Shown here: in pieces, positions 1 to 6,189 of the stretch
Layout of the letters: every line of letters starts with the position of its first letter
How positions within the stretch are numbered: the first letter of the stretch is position 1
NCBI GenBank assembly: GCA_024278285.1
Contig: JAJRTM010000849.1
Span: 1-8,891 of the forward strand
Length of the DNA: 8,891 nucleotides
Direction: 5' to 3'
Source of the DNA: Planctomycetota bacterium
GTDB taxonomy: Bacteria; Planctomycetota; Planctomycetia; Planctomycetales; Planctomycetaceae
Notes under the pieces: model-generated
Seen by the model: only the letters and a program-made list of their open reading frames with translations
What the model was told of the DNA's origin: nothing
The model's database searches: none
Translations under genes and position numbers: made by a program

Positions 1-15
1 CTGAAGGAAATTATC

Positions 16-195
16 ATGAGCGGACTGGGTAAAAGCTTATTTTTTATTGGAATTGTTTCGTTGATTCTCAACTTTCTTGGGCTGCAAATCAGATTTTTGT
101 TCTGGCTCGATATCTACGGCGAAATCATGGGCTGGGTTCTTCGCCTTGGCCTAATGATTCTTGGAGGTGTCATCTGGTTCAATAGCGATGATTAA
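16..195 (+). CDS. Small hydrophobic membrane protein, 59 aa, function unknown
   Basis: Translation from ATG 16 runs 59 residues to TAA at 193, beginning MSGLGKSLFFIGIVSLILNF and ending VIWFNSDD. An AAGGA Shine-Dalgarno at 4-8 stands 7 nt before the ATG, which supports a real gene although it is very short. Two hydrophobic stretches are visible, about residues 8-22 and 38-55, joined by a segment with Arg, Asp and Glu (about 26-36), so a two-helix inner-membrane hairpin is the likely form. The overall look, a short N-terminal helix, an R-x-L-x-W-x-D-like linker and a glycine-rich second helix, resembles small uncharacterised membrane proteins of many bacteria, but no function can be assigned. 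The upstream neighbour is outside the window. Expression and topology are inferred. Confidence 0.75.
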   Translation: MSGLGKSLFFIGIVSLILNFLGLQIRFLFWLDIYGEIMGWVLRLGLMILGGVIWFNSDD

Positions 196-231
196 ATATT
201 GAAATAATTGCCCAGCGAGGGAAAGATGGAC

Positions 232-240
232 TGTTATAAT
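232..240 (+). promoter_or_regulatory. Extended -10 promoter element (TGTTATAAT)
   Basis: TGTTATAAT is a perfect match to the extended -10 consensus TGnTATAAT recognised by housekeeping sigma factors. No good -35 lies 16-18 bp upstream; TTGCCC at 208-213 is 21 bp away. Extended -10 promoters tolerate a weak -35. It would start a transcript near 247, giving the DUF1501 gene a leader of about 200 nt. It could instead drive a small RNA within 247-437. Confidence 0.45.
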
Positions 241-302
241 GCTCACGGGTTGACTTCATTACAGAGTAAGTAGAGTGCATCGTGACACACCTTTTAGTAC
301 GT

Positions 303-351
303 ATGCCTCATTGGGTGCGTTACGACGCCCCTGCTCTCTTTTACGGGGCAT
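303..351 (+). other. Possible folded leader segment upstream of the DUF1501 gene
   Basis: A hairpin can form at 314-331: GCGT (317-320), loop TACG, ACGC (325-328), extended past one mismatch by GG/CC. An outer 5-bp pairing, ATGCC (303-307) with GGCAT (347-351), encloses it. An alternative 5-bp stem is GCCCC 327-331 with GGGGC 345-349. There is no T-run, so it is not an intrinsic terminator. The two competing pairings could be chance or a switching leader. The rest of 196-437 shows no gene or repeat I can support. Confidence 0.25.
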
Positions 352-439
352 TTCATTGACAATAGCCTAAAGTACACATTCCCTGTATACTCAAATCTCG
401 ACAGTGCCATTCAGGGCTAACCCCTTTTTCCTTTCTGGT

Positions 440-443
440 GGAG
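440..443 (+). promoter_or_regulatory. Shine-Dalgarno GGAG that sets the DUF1501 start
   Basis: GGAG stands 6 nt before ATG 450 but only 3 nt before ATG 447, and it overlaps the alternative GTG 438. Spacing therefore favours ATG 450. The sulfatase gene in this window has the same GGAG with the same 6-nt spacer. Confidence 0.6.
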
Positions 444-449
444 TGTATG

Positions 450-1892
450 ATGAATCGGAAAAACTTTTGTGGTCGAACGCGGCGGGAATTTATTTGGGAA
501 ACCGGTGCAGGATTTGGTTCTGTTGCTCTGGCTTCGATGCTTGATGAAGATGGTTTTTTCAGTCATTCGGCTTCTGCTGCCGGGCAACAGGAGCATGTTA
601 AAAAACCTCATTTTCCTCCCAAAGCGACAAACGTCATTTTTCTGTTTATGTATGGCGGGCCGAGTCATATTGATACCTTCGATTACAAACCGAACATGAT
701 CGGCATGGATGGCAAGACGGTTGATGTCGATACGTTCGGGCGGGGCGGGCACAAAAAGGGAGGGCGTGTTGTTGAGCCTCGCTGGAAGTTCAAGCAGTAT
801 GGCGAGTGCGGGAAATGGGTCAGCGATCTGTTTCCGCATTTGTCCGGGCATGTTGATGACATTGCGTTTTTGCATTCGATGACAGCCGACTCGCCGATTC
901 ATGGTTCTGCGATGCTGATGATGAATTCGGGACGCATTTTAAGTGGCAACCCGACAATCGGTTCCTGGGTCAATTACGGTCTTGGCACTGAAAATGAAAA
1001 TTTGCCCGGTTACGTTGTGATGCTCGATCCGAAAGGTGGGCCGATCAGCGGGGCCAAGAATTGGACGAGTGGATTCATGCCCGCCAATTATCAGGGGACC
1101 GTTTTGAATTCGCAGGGGCCGCCGATTCTTGATCTCAATCGGCCCGCAGGAGTGACGCAGGCCATTCAACGAGAACTGCTCGATTCGTTAAAAGTTGCCA
1201 ATGGACGCCATCTGGCAACTCGGGCAGATCAATCCGAACTTTCTGCAAGAATTTCTTCTTACGAACTCGCCTACAATATGCAAACACACGCCCCCGAAGC
1301 TGTCGATTTTTCTCAGGAGACTGCGGAAACGCAAAAACTGTACGGCATCAATAAATCGCAAACAAAAGATTTCGGAAGTAAGTGCTTACTCGCCAGACGT
1401 CTGGTCGAGCGGGGAGTTCGCTTCATTCAAATTTATTCGGGAGGCAATCATAACGATGCCAACTGGGACGCGCATGGCGATTTGGAATTGAATCACAATA
1501 TGCACGCAGGAGAAACCGACCAGCCAATTGCGGCGCTCATCAAAGATTTGAAAGATCGCGAAATGCTCGCTAGCACACTGATTATCTGGGGCGGCGAATT
1601 CGGACGGCAACCAACGGCAGAATATGCGAAAGGTACCGGGCGAGACCACAACGCTTACGGTTTCACCATGTGGATGGCAGGCGGCGGCATTAAGGGAGGA
1701 ACCTCTTTCGGTTCGACCGATGAGCTCGGCTCAACCGCGGTGGAGAACCCTTTACATGTAAAACGACTGCATGCAACGGTACTGCATCAGATGGGGCTGA
1801 ATCCGAATCGTCTTTCTTATTTCTATGGAAGCCTCGATCGAAAATTAGTCGGCGTCGAACACGTTGAACCTATCCACGAAATTATCGCATGA
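450..1892 (+). CDS. DUF1501 family protein with Tat signal (alkaline-phosphatase-like fold)
   Basis: A 480-residue protein, full length for the DUF1501 family that is greatly expanded in planctomycetes. The N-terminus carries a twin-arginine motif, RTRREF at residues 9-14, then a hydrophobic stretch and SASAAG, so export by Tat is likely. Family signatures follow in order: NVIFLFMYGGPSHIDTFD near residues 61-78, HSMTADSPIHGSAML in the middle, WDAHGDLELNH near 339-349 and GGEFGRQP...GRDHNAYGF near 380-400. The Asp, His and Glu residues of these blocks fit the metal-binding shell of the alkaline phosphatase/sulfatase superfamily, but no member's substrate is known to me. DUF1501 genes usually follow a DUF1549/DUF1553 cytochrome-type partner; here the upstream gene is a tiny membrane protein, so this copy looks solitary. 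ATG 450 is preferred over GTG 438 and ATG 447 on Shine-Dalgarno spacing. Confidence 0.93.
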   Translation: MNRKNFCGRTRREFIWETGAGFGSVALASMLDEDGFFSHSASAAGQQEHVKKPHFPPKATNVIFLFMYGGPSHIDTFDYKPNMIGMDGKTVDVDTFGRGGHKKGGRVVEPRWKFKQYGECGKWVSDLFPHLSGHVDDIAFLHSMTADSPIHGSAMLMMNSGRILSGNPTIGSWVNYGLGTENENLPGYVVMLDPKGGPISGAKNWTSGFMPANYQGTVLNSQGPPILDLNRPAGVTQAIQRELLDSLKVANGRHLATRADQSELSARISSYELAYNMQTHAPEAVDFSQETAETQKLYGINKSQTKDFGSKCLLARRLVERGVRFIQIYSGGNHNDANWDAHGDLELNHNMHAGETDQPIAALIKDLKDREMLASTLIIWGGEFGRQPTAEYAKGTGRDHNAYGFTMWMAGGGIKGGTSFGSTDELGSTAVENPLHVKRLHATVLHQMGLNPNRLSYFYGSLDRKLVGVEHVEPIHEIIA

Positions 1893-2073
1893 GGACTGCT
1901 CGATAAATTACTGTCGCATTTTATGAATTCAACAACAAACAGAATCAGCCGCACGTCGCTAGACGCGGTTAAGACGTGTTCCCTGGGTGGCTCATTTATC
2001 GTTTACAAATAAACGGCGGCTAGTCCTTAAACAAACGATCTCCATTTGTTGATGGGGGTTATTTTTCTGAAAT

Positions 2074-2154
2074 ACTTGAAATTCTCCCGCATTATTCGTC
2101 TTTTTTTCGTAAGACGGGTAAACAACTTTTGCACCACACGAAAGGATTTCAAGT
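2074..2154. other. Structured element: 12-bp outer stem enclosing a hairpin
   Basis: ACTTGAAATTCT at 2074-2085 pairs with AGGATTTCAAGT at 2143-2154 over 12 bp with one G-T wobble. Inside lies a second hairpin, 2094-2102 with 2111-2119 (core CGTCTT/AAGACG, outer pairs including two wobbles, 8-nt T-rich loop). This could be a small mobile palindrome, a structured RNA or a chance fold. It sits 19 bp before the MITE-like repeat, and its right arm carries the AAAGGA that precedes the short frame at 2156. Confidence 0.35.
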
Positions 2155-2172
2155 GATGAGTATTCACAAAAA

Positions 2173-2312
2173 TAAAGGTGTCAGGAACCGTTTATTTCGT
2201 TTTTAGTATATTATCCTGCTTTTATCTCGCTTATTCTTTCCTATTTACCATGTTTTTCGTGCAATTTGACTAAAAACGGTTCCTGACACCTTTAATTCTG
2301 ACACCTTTAATA
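2173..2312. repeat. MITE-like inverted repeat (GGTGTCAGGAACC family)
   Basis: A perfect 21-bp inverted repeat has arms at 2173-2193 and 2274-2294, with an 80-bp AT-rich interior. The right arm can also pair with CGTTTTTAGT at 2198-2207 (ACTAAAAACG at 2269-2278), which suggests the left arm was once continuous and gained about 8-10 nt. A 15-bp tandem repeat of the right terminus follows: CTGACACCTTTAATT at 2283-2297 and CTGACACCTTTAATA at 2298-2312. From memory, the motif GGTGTCAGGAACC is dispersed in planctomycete and other genomes, often linked to REP-associated (RAYT/IS200-like) transposases. No transposase is present here. It lies between convergent gene ends, where insertion is tolerated. 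Confidence 0.75.
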
Positions 2313-2385
2313 TTCCGAAACACTATTCGTTGTTGATAGTGCTGGATCAGTCTAATCCTTAAACGATGACAGATTATCCTTACAG

Positions 2386-3321
2386 TTACGCTCGTTCAAT
2401 TTCCCATTGTGAATGCCCGGTGGTTGCTTTTTTGAGCAGGTATTTTGCGGAGTCTGCAAATGTTTTACTTAATTCTTTTTGCTTGGCTAAATCGGCTGCT
2501 CCCGGATGGGCGTGCAGCAGGTATCGCAAGGTGAGTGGTTTTTTCTTTGTGAGTAAAATGGAAGAATCGCGGCAAACCGAGGCCCCCATCCAGCCATCTT
2601 TTCGTACATGCCAGCGGGAGGGATAGCTGATGTTTTCCGGGTGATCGTAATACGTAATCCCTTCAGTCACAAAGTGTCGCTGCTTGCCTGTGCTAACCGC
2701 AATCGGGCCGCTGTAATCGATCCAGGCAGAAGGTTTGCCAAATACATTTTCCTCTCCCTGTTCACCTTTGTCGTTTTGAATAATCCCATGCCCGAAGTAG
2801 CTGGAGATACTTTTGGCGACTCGTACAGCCAGGAAACCAAAATTCGTTTTCCCCAACTCCAACTGATCTGCCTGTGGTACAAAAGTTGATTGTAATTCGA
2901 GCAGCGTTCCGTGATCGGAATGCAGGCGAAATCCAGCAATTAAATTCTGCGTTAATAATGGGGCAGGGTCATGTCCGTCGAGCCAGTCTAAGCGAACCGC
3001 CATCATTGCTTCTTCCTGACCATCTTGGTACCGCAACCATTCTCGTTGTCTGACAACTGCTTCGGTACTGTCTGACCAGAAATTATTACCAAGCACTTTG
3101 TGATGAGCAAACCAGATTGAACGATGATGATCATGGTTCGCAACGCCGGGGTGCCCGATACGTGTTAAGGAAACATTTGAAGGGCCGCATAACGGATAGA
3201 AAAAAGGCCGTGGGTACTGCTTACCAAAATGCCAGCGAATTTTTTCGATGCCCTGCACTTGAAAAGAGACTTCCTGATTCGGTTGAGGAACTATTTCAAA
3301 GCGACTTGGTGATAGAGCCAT
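2386..3321 (-). CDS. DUF6807 family protein ('PmoA-like'), 311 aa
   Basis: Recognised from its conserved blocks: RPFFYPLCGPSNVSLTR at residues 38-54, then NHDHHRSIWFAH at 62-73 with a cluster of histidines, GNNFW at 78-82, GPIAVSTG near 205-212 and GITYYDHPEN...WHVRKDGWMG near 221-246. This family is labelled 'methane oxygenase PmoA' in some databases, but it has no membrane segments and no resemblance to particulate methane monooxygenase; a beta-rich carbohydrate-active role is a guess. There is no signal peptide, so the protein is probably cytoplasmic, unlike many family members. It lies 171 bp downstream of the sulfatase on the same strand, so co-transcription is plausible although the gap holds a hairpin repeat. 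The Shine-Dalgarno before ATG 3321 is weak (AAAGAAAG). The reaction is unknown. Confidence 0.85.
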   Translation of the reverse strand: MALSPSRFEIVPQPNQEVSFQVQGIEKIRWHFGKQYPRPFFYPLCGPSNVSLTRIGHPGVANHDHHRSIWFAHHKVLGNNFWSDSTEAVVRQREWLRYQDGQEEAMMAVRLDWLDGHDPAPLLTQNLIAGFRLHSDHGTLLELQSTFVPQADQLELGKTNFGFLAVRVAKSISSYFGHGIIQNDKGEQGEENVFGKPSAWIDYSGPIAVSTGKQRHFVTEGITYYDHPENISYPSRWHVRKDGWMGASVCRDSSILLTKKKPLTLRYLLHAHPGAADLAKQKELSKTFADSAKYLLKKATTGHSQWEIERA

Positions 3322-3355
3322 TAGACTGCTTTCTTTTTGTTTAACTATTCTGCAG

Positions 3356-3397
3356 ACCGGGTAGCACGGATAATTCCGCTACGGATTATCTGTGTCA
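3356..3397. repeat. Bulged-hairpin dispersed repeat, copy 1
   Basis: ACCGGGTAGCAC begins a unit whose core, 3365-3394, folds into a 14-bp stem with one G-T wobble, a single unpaired T (3374 or 3375) and a CTA loop. A second copy with the same opening ACCGGGTA, the same bulge position and the same TCTGTGT exit is at 5050-5090. Stem bases differ between copies but stay paired. It lies between sulfatase and DUF6807 on the sense path of both, without a T-run, so it could be an mRNA stability or processing hairpin rather than a terminator. Confidence 0.7.
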
Positions 3398-3492
3398 TGA
3401 ACTAATCTGAGGGGTTTGATTTTCAGGCATCGATCATTCTAATCTTCAAACTTTTCACTACAATTCCTCGGGTGACTCTGTCTCTACCTGGC

Positions 3493-4893
3493 TCATCTTT
3501 TCCTTTTCTTTCGGCGTCTTTCTTCGGCATTGATTTTCGGCAACCATTTGGAAAATTCCTGTTTTACTTTTTGCAGGTCAGCTTTATCTGCCATGTTGTT
3601 GTATTCCATCGGGTCTTCATCGTGATCGTACAATTCTTCGCTGCCGTCGGCGTAGCGGATGTAGCGATAGCGGGAAGAACGTAATGCGTGATTATTTTTG
3701 CCGTGGGTCGTTAACGAAGGCCGATCCCATTTGGTTTGTGGATCAGTCAATAATGGTTTCAAGCTGACTCCTTCCAGTTCCGGTCGCTGTTTCAAATTGC
3801 ATAAGTCGATCAGGGTGGGATAAAGATCGAGCAGGTTGACCGGCGTTTTGCATCGGCTGCCCGCTTTAACCCCCGGGGCAACAATAATCATCGGCGTGCG
3901 CGCTGCTTCTTCCCACAGGGCAAACTTTCGCCAATGCTGTTTCTCGCCCAGATGCCAGCCGTGATCTGTCCAGAGGATGATAATCGTATTCTCTGTATTG
4001 GGTCCGTCGTCGAGAGCGTCCAGCACTCGACCGATCTGTTTATCGGCAAAAGCGATGGAAGCCAGATATCCCTGCACGGCGGGTTTCCATTGATTGTACT
4101 GAAGCACTGTTTTGTGATCGCGGTTTGGTCTGGCAATCCTTATTCCAGCTTTCGGAATATCGTCAAGATCATCAATTTTTGTTTCCGGAAGTTGAATCGA
4201 TTCCAGCGGAAACATGTCGAAATATTCTTGAGGAACATACCAGGGAAGATGAGGCCGATAGAAACCACACGCCAGAAAAAGCGGCTGTTGATGTTTTTTT
4301 CCAAGCTGTCCAATGACCCAATCTGCAACCTGCGCATCTCCCATTTGCGAATCATCGACATCAACAGGGCCCCAATCGAAATGAGCCGTATTCGGTATTC
4401 CGTTGATCGGTCTTTTGGCAGGCATGGGATCACCGGGAGATTGTTTTTCCTTCGAGGGAAAAAATTCATCCCAGGATTGCGGATCGGGAAACGCGCCGTG
4501 ATATATTTTTCCGGAGCCGATCGCGCGGTAGCCATGAGCCATAAAATGCTGAGGAATCGTCACGGCATCGGGTAATGCTTTTCGCCAGGGATCTGGATTG
4601 TGATAAACTCCCGATGTGGAAGGGCGAATCCCTGTCATCAACGCCGCTCGTGATGGATTGCAGGCAGGAGCCGCGCAGTAACATCGCGTGAACAACATCC
4701 CGCGATTGGCAAGACGATCTATATTCGGGGTCACGGTTTGTGGATGCCCGCCTAAAACGCCAATCCAGTCGTTAAGGTCGTCCACTGCAATAAATAACAC
4801 ATTCGGTTTTTCCGCCGTGGCTGCAACTGCTGAGTGAAAATGGGTCAGGCAAAACGCGAACAACATCAAAAGTCGAAAATACAATCGAGGCAT
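3493..4893 (-). CDS. Secreted Cys-type sulfatase (iduronate-2-sulfatase-like)
   Basis: A 466-residue arylsulfatase-superfamily enzyme that hydrolyses sulfate esters, probably on a sulfated polysaccharide. Counted from the chosen start, the catalytic motif CNPSRAALMTG begins at Cys78; this Cys must become formylglycine. Metal ligands are visible as VDDLND (Asp38-Asp39) and TDHGWHLGEKQHW (Asp310, His311, Lys318). The GGHPQTVTPNIDRLANRG and GSGKIYHG blocks match iduronate-2-sulfatase-like planctomycete enzymes. The N-terminus PRLYFRLLMLFAFCL...SAVAA is a Sec signal peptide, with cleavage likely near residues 24-26. ATG 4893 is chosen over ATG 4914 because GGAG stands 6 nt before it, while 4914 has no Shine-Dalgarno; the longer form would also add seven residues ahead of the signal. 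The C-terminus is an odd basic tail, ERRRKKRKR. The natural substrate cannot be read from sequence. An FGE able to activate it is encoded at 6395-7576. Confidence 0.93.
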   Translation of the reverse strand: MPRLYFRLLMLFAFCLTHFHSAVAATAEKPNVLFIAVDDLNDWIGVLGGHPQTVTPNIDRLANRGMLFTRCYCAAPACNPSRAALMTGIRPSTSGVYHNPDPWRKALPDAVTIPQHFMAHGYRAIGSGKIYHGAFPDPQSWDEFFPSKEKQSPGDPMPAKRPINGIPNTAHFDWGPVDVDDSQMGDAQVADWVIGQLGKKHQQPLFLACGFYRPHLPWYVPQEYFDMFPLESIQLPETKIDDLDDIPKAGIRIARPNRDHKTVLQYNQWKPAVQGYLASIAFADKQIGRVLDALDDGPNTENTIIILWTDHGWHLGEKQHWRKFALWEEAARTPMIIVAPGVKAGSRCKTPVNLLDLYPTLIDLCNLKQRPELEGVSLKPLLTDPQTKWDRPSLTTHGKNNHALRSSRYRYIRYADGSEELYDHDEDPMEYNNMADKADLQKVKQEFSKWLPKINAEERRRKKRKR

Positions 4894-4962
4894 CACTATC
4901 TCCAAGAAGGACATCTATTTCTTAACCCGGCATAACCGGAGCCAAACAAGAAAAAATTAAAT

Positions 4963-4992
4963 AACCACAGAGACTCAGAGGTTACAGAGAAA
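4963..4992. repeat. CAGAG-rich dispersed repeat (AACCACAGAGACTCAGAG type)
   Basis: AACCACAGAGACTCAGAG followed by GTTACAGAGAAA contains three CAGAG units spaced 9-10 nt apart. From memory, AACCACAGAGACACAGAGAACACAGAGAAA-like strings are widely scattered in planctomycete and other environmental genomes. No function is known to me. It sits about 70-100 bp upstream of the sulfatase start. Assignment rests on recall rather than on a second copy in this window. Confidence 0.5.
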
Positions 4993-5049
4993 AAAACATC
5001 AGACTCAAAGAGTATCCCGCATCATCTGCAAAGCATTGAAATTCAATCT

Positions 5050-5090
5050 ACCGGGTACCACAGACAATCCCGTTCAGGGTTGTCTGTGTT
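5050..5090. repeat. Bulged-hairpin dispersed repeat, copy 2
   Basis: ACCGGGTACCAC opens the unit. CACAGACAA (5059-5067) pairs with TTGTCTGTG (5080-5088), then an unpaired T at 5068, then CCC/GGG and a GTTCA loop: 12 bp with one bulge. The bulged T is at the same place as in copy 1. Differences between copies such as C5065-G5082 against T3371-A3388 keep the pairing, which supports the fold or its inverted-repeat origin. Confidence 0.7.
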
Positions 5091-5125
5091 GCGTAGCAAC
5101 CCGAGAAATTTATTTTCAGGTAAGG

Positions 5126-5386
5126 ATCGCTCGAATAATAATTGTCGTAATCCTTGATGCTCCATTTTCTTGGCTGAAGGCCATAATCATCATAGCCTGG
5201 GGCAACGCCCCAGGAACAGATAGGTTGTCAACCTTTTGGCTGAAAGCCATGAACAAAAGCATTGAATATGGCTTTCAGCCAAAAATAACAATCAAACAAT
5301 TTTACTTGGGGCGTTGCCCCAGGCTATGGTGAAAGAGGCCTTCAGCCAAAATTTAGATGAAACCAGACAGTAATTGTTCGAGCGAT
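5126..5386. repeat. 261-bp nested palindromic element
   Basis: Four sets of arms nest symmetrically. Outermost is ATCGCTCGAA 5126-5135 with 5377-5386 (10 bp). Next is TTGGCTGAAGGCC 5170-5182 with 5337-5349 (13 bp), then 5191-5212 with 5307-5328 (22 bp, perfect), then TTTTGGCTGAAAGCCAT 5234-5250 with 5268-5284 (17 bp) around a 17-nt loop. The 22-bp arms are themselves hairpins (CCTGGGGC AAC GCCCCAGG at 5196-5214). The 13-bp and 17-bp arms are near-identical direct copies of each other (TTGGCTGAAGGCC against TTGGCTGAAAGCC), so the element looks built from repeated modules. The intervening sequences are also loosely alike between halves. From memory, GGCTGAAGGCC and CCTGGGGCAACGCCCCAGG occur widely in planctomycete genomes. 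It ends 10 bp from the trpC stop codon. Confidence 0.85.
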
Positions 5387-5396
5387 ACTAAAGAGG

Positions 5397-6176
5397 CTAC
5401 GCAAGCAAATTGCGTAATGCCAGGCCGATGTCGTCGGAACGCATTAAAGTTTCGCCGACGAGAATCGCGTGGACGCCGGAATCGATCAGCAGGCGAACAT
5501 CGTCATTGTTTTTGATGCCACTTTCACTGACGAACAGGATTGTTTCTCGCACTTTTTTATGCAGGCGAATCGAATGATTCAAATCCGTTTCGAACGTGCG
5601 CAGGTTACGGTTATTGACACCAATAATGTGCGGATTCAATTTGAGCACACGTTCCAGGTTCGATTCTTCGTACAATTCAACCAACGCCTGCATGCCGAGT
5701 TCGCGTGTGTATTGATACAGCGAGCGTAGCTGTTCGTCATCCAGACATTCTGCAATTAACAACACACAATCTGCCCCGGCGATTCTTGCTTCTGCAATTT
5801 GGTAACGATCCAGAATGAAATCTTTTCGGATCAACGGAAGTTCAACCGCTTTGCGGACATCTGCAAGGTAGGAAAGTTTTCCCTGAAAGAAATTTTCGTC
5901 AGTAAGAACGCTAATGCAGGCGGCTCCGTTTTGTTCGTAGATTTTCGCAATTTCAACCGGGTTGAAATCTTCGCGAATGATCCCCGCTGAAGGAGATGCT
6001 TTTTTCACTTCTGCGATGACCCCCATCGGATGACTCATTCGCAATTGGAAGACAAAATCTCGTACCACAGGAGCGTTTGTCAACTGACTTACCAGATCAT
6101 CAAACGGCACGGCTATTTTTGCGCGAGCAATTTCTTCTTGTTTGTGTTCGACGATTTTCTGTAAGATGTCATTCAA
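5397..6176 (-). CDS. trpC: Indole-3-glycerol phosphate synthase
   Basis: A 259-residue single-domain enzyme, the usual length, that closes the ring of CdRP to indole-3-glycerol phosphate in tryptophan synthesis in the cytoplasm. The TIM-barrel active-site blocks are all present: IAEVKKASPSAG with Glu56 and Lys58, VLTDENFFQG at 90-99, LIRKDF with general-acid Lys118, ALVELY with Glu167, IGVNNRNL with Asn188, VSESGI with Glu218 and Ser219, and the phosphate-binding AILVGETLM at 237-245. The start is TTG 6176: the sequence MNDILQKIVEHK fits the family N-terminus, the nearby ATG at 6172-6170 is out of frame, and GAGGA stands 8 nt upstream. No other trp gene is adjacent, and trpC is not fused to trpF as in Escherichia coli. 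It diverges from the FGE gene. Confidence 0.96.
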   Translation of the reverse strand: MNDILQKIVEHKQEEIARAKIAVPFDDLVSQLTNAPVVRDFVFQLRMSHPMGVIAEVKKASPSAGIIREDFNPVEIAKIYEQNGAACISVLTDENFFQGKLSYLADVRKAVELPLIRKDFILDRYQIAEARIAGADCVLLIAECLDDEQLRSLYQYTRELGMQALVELYEESNLERVLKLNPHIIGVNNRNLRTFETDLNHSIRLHKKVRETILFVSESGIKNNDDVRLLIDSGVHAILVGETLMRSDDIGLALRNLLA

Positions 6177-6184
6177 TGGATGTT

Positions 6185-6189
6185 TCCTC
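6185..6189 (-). promoter_or_regulatory. Shine-Dalgarno GAGGA supporting the TTG start of trpC
   Basis: Read on the minus strand, GAGGA (6189 to 6185) lies 8 nt before TTG 6176. This spacing, and the lack of an in-frame ATG at the family's N-terminal position, decide the unusual start codon. Confidence 0.6.

Larger units (their letters stand above)
1893..2385. other. 493-bp gap between convergent gene ends
   Basis: This stretch separates the ends of the DUF1501 (+) and DUF6807 (-) genes. From 1893 to about 2073 I see no gene, only a short 6-bp pairing CACGTC 1952-1957 with GACGTG 1973-1978. From 2074 to 2154 a 12-bp stem encloses a smaller hairpin, and 2173-2312 is a MITE-like inverted repeat; both are listed separately. 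A 16-codon reading frame at 2156-2206 starts after an AAAGGA at 2141-2146 and runs into the repeat. No clear terminator with a T-run serves either gene. Confidence 0.6.
4894..5396. other. 503-bp repeat-rich gap between sulfatase and trpC
   Basis: No gene is supported here. It holds a CAGAG-rich repeat (4963-4992), a 13-nt palindrome ATTGAAATTCAAT (5035-5047), the second bulged-hairpin copy (5050-5090) and a nested palindrome (5126-5386). The sulfatase promoter must lie in the part near 4915-5035, but I could not pick convincing -35/-10 boxes. The trpC transcript runs into the nested palindrome directly after its stop codon. Confidence 0.6.

Noticed and set aside
303..359. An 18-codon frame (MPHWVRYDAPALFYGAFH) before the DUF1501 gene
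   Set aside because: No Shine-Dalgarno and too short to judge; better seen as part of a possible leader fold.
356..391. TTGACA (356-361) and TATACT (386-391) as the DUF1501 promoter
   Set aside because: Each box is good but the spacer is 24 bp, far from the 16-18 bp needed, and neither has a partner at correct spacing.
417..902. A 161-codon frame on the minus strand over the DUF1501 start
   Set aside because: Opposite strand of a clearly conserved Tat signal and N-terminal domain; no family resemblance or ribosome site.
1923..2012. A 29-codon frame after the DUF1501 gene
   Set aside because: No ribosome site, no hydrophobic or other organised character, and no recognisable similarity.
2386..3321. 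Methane monooxygenase subunit, from the 'PmoA' label of this family
   Set aside because: The protein is soluble, with histidine-rich DUF6807 motifs and no membrane helices; the label is a misnomer.
3934..4575. A 213-codon frame on the + strand inside the sulfatase gene
   Set aside because: It is antisense to a sulfatase with intact motifs across the whole stretch, has no recognisable domain, and is explained by the codon structure of the real gene.
5234..5284. The 17-bp stem as a bidirectional terminator
   Set aside because: The T-run precedes the stem and the A-run follows it, the reverse of a terminator on either strand, and the loop is 17 nt.
4894..5396. CRISPR array in the repeat-rich gap
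   Set aside because: The repeats are inverted and nested, with unequal lengths and no regular spacers, and no cas gene is near.
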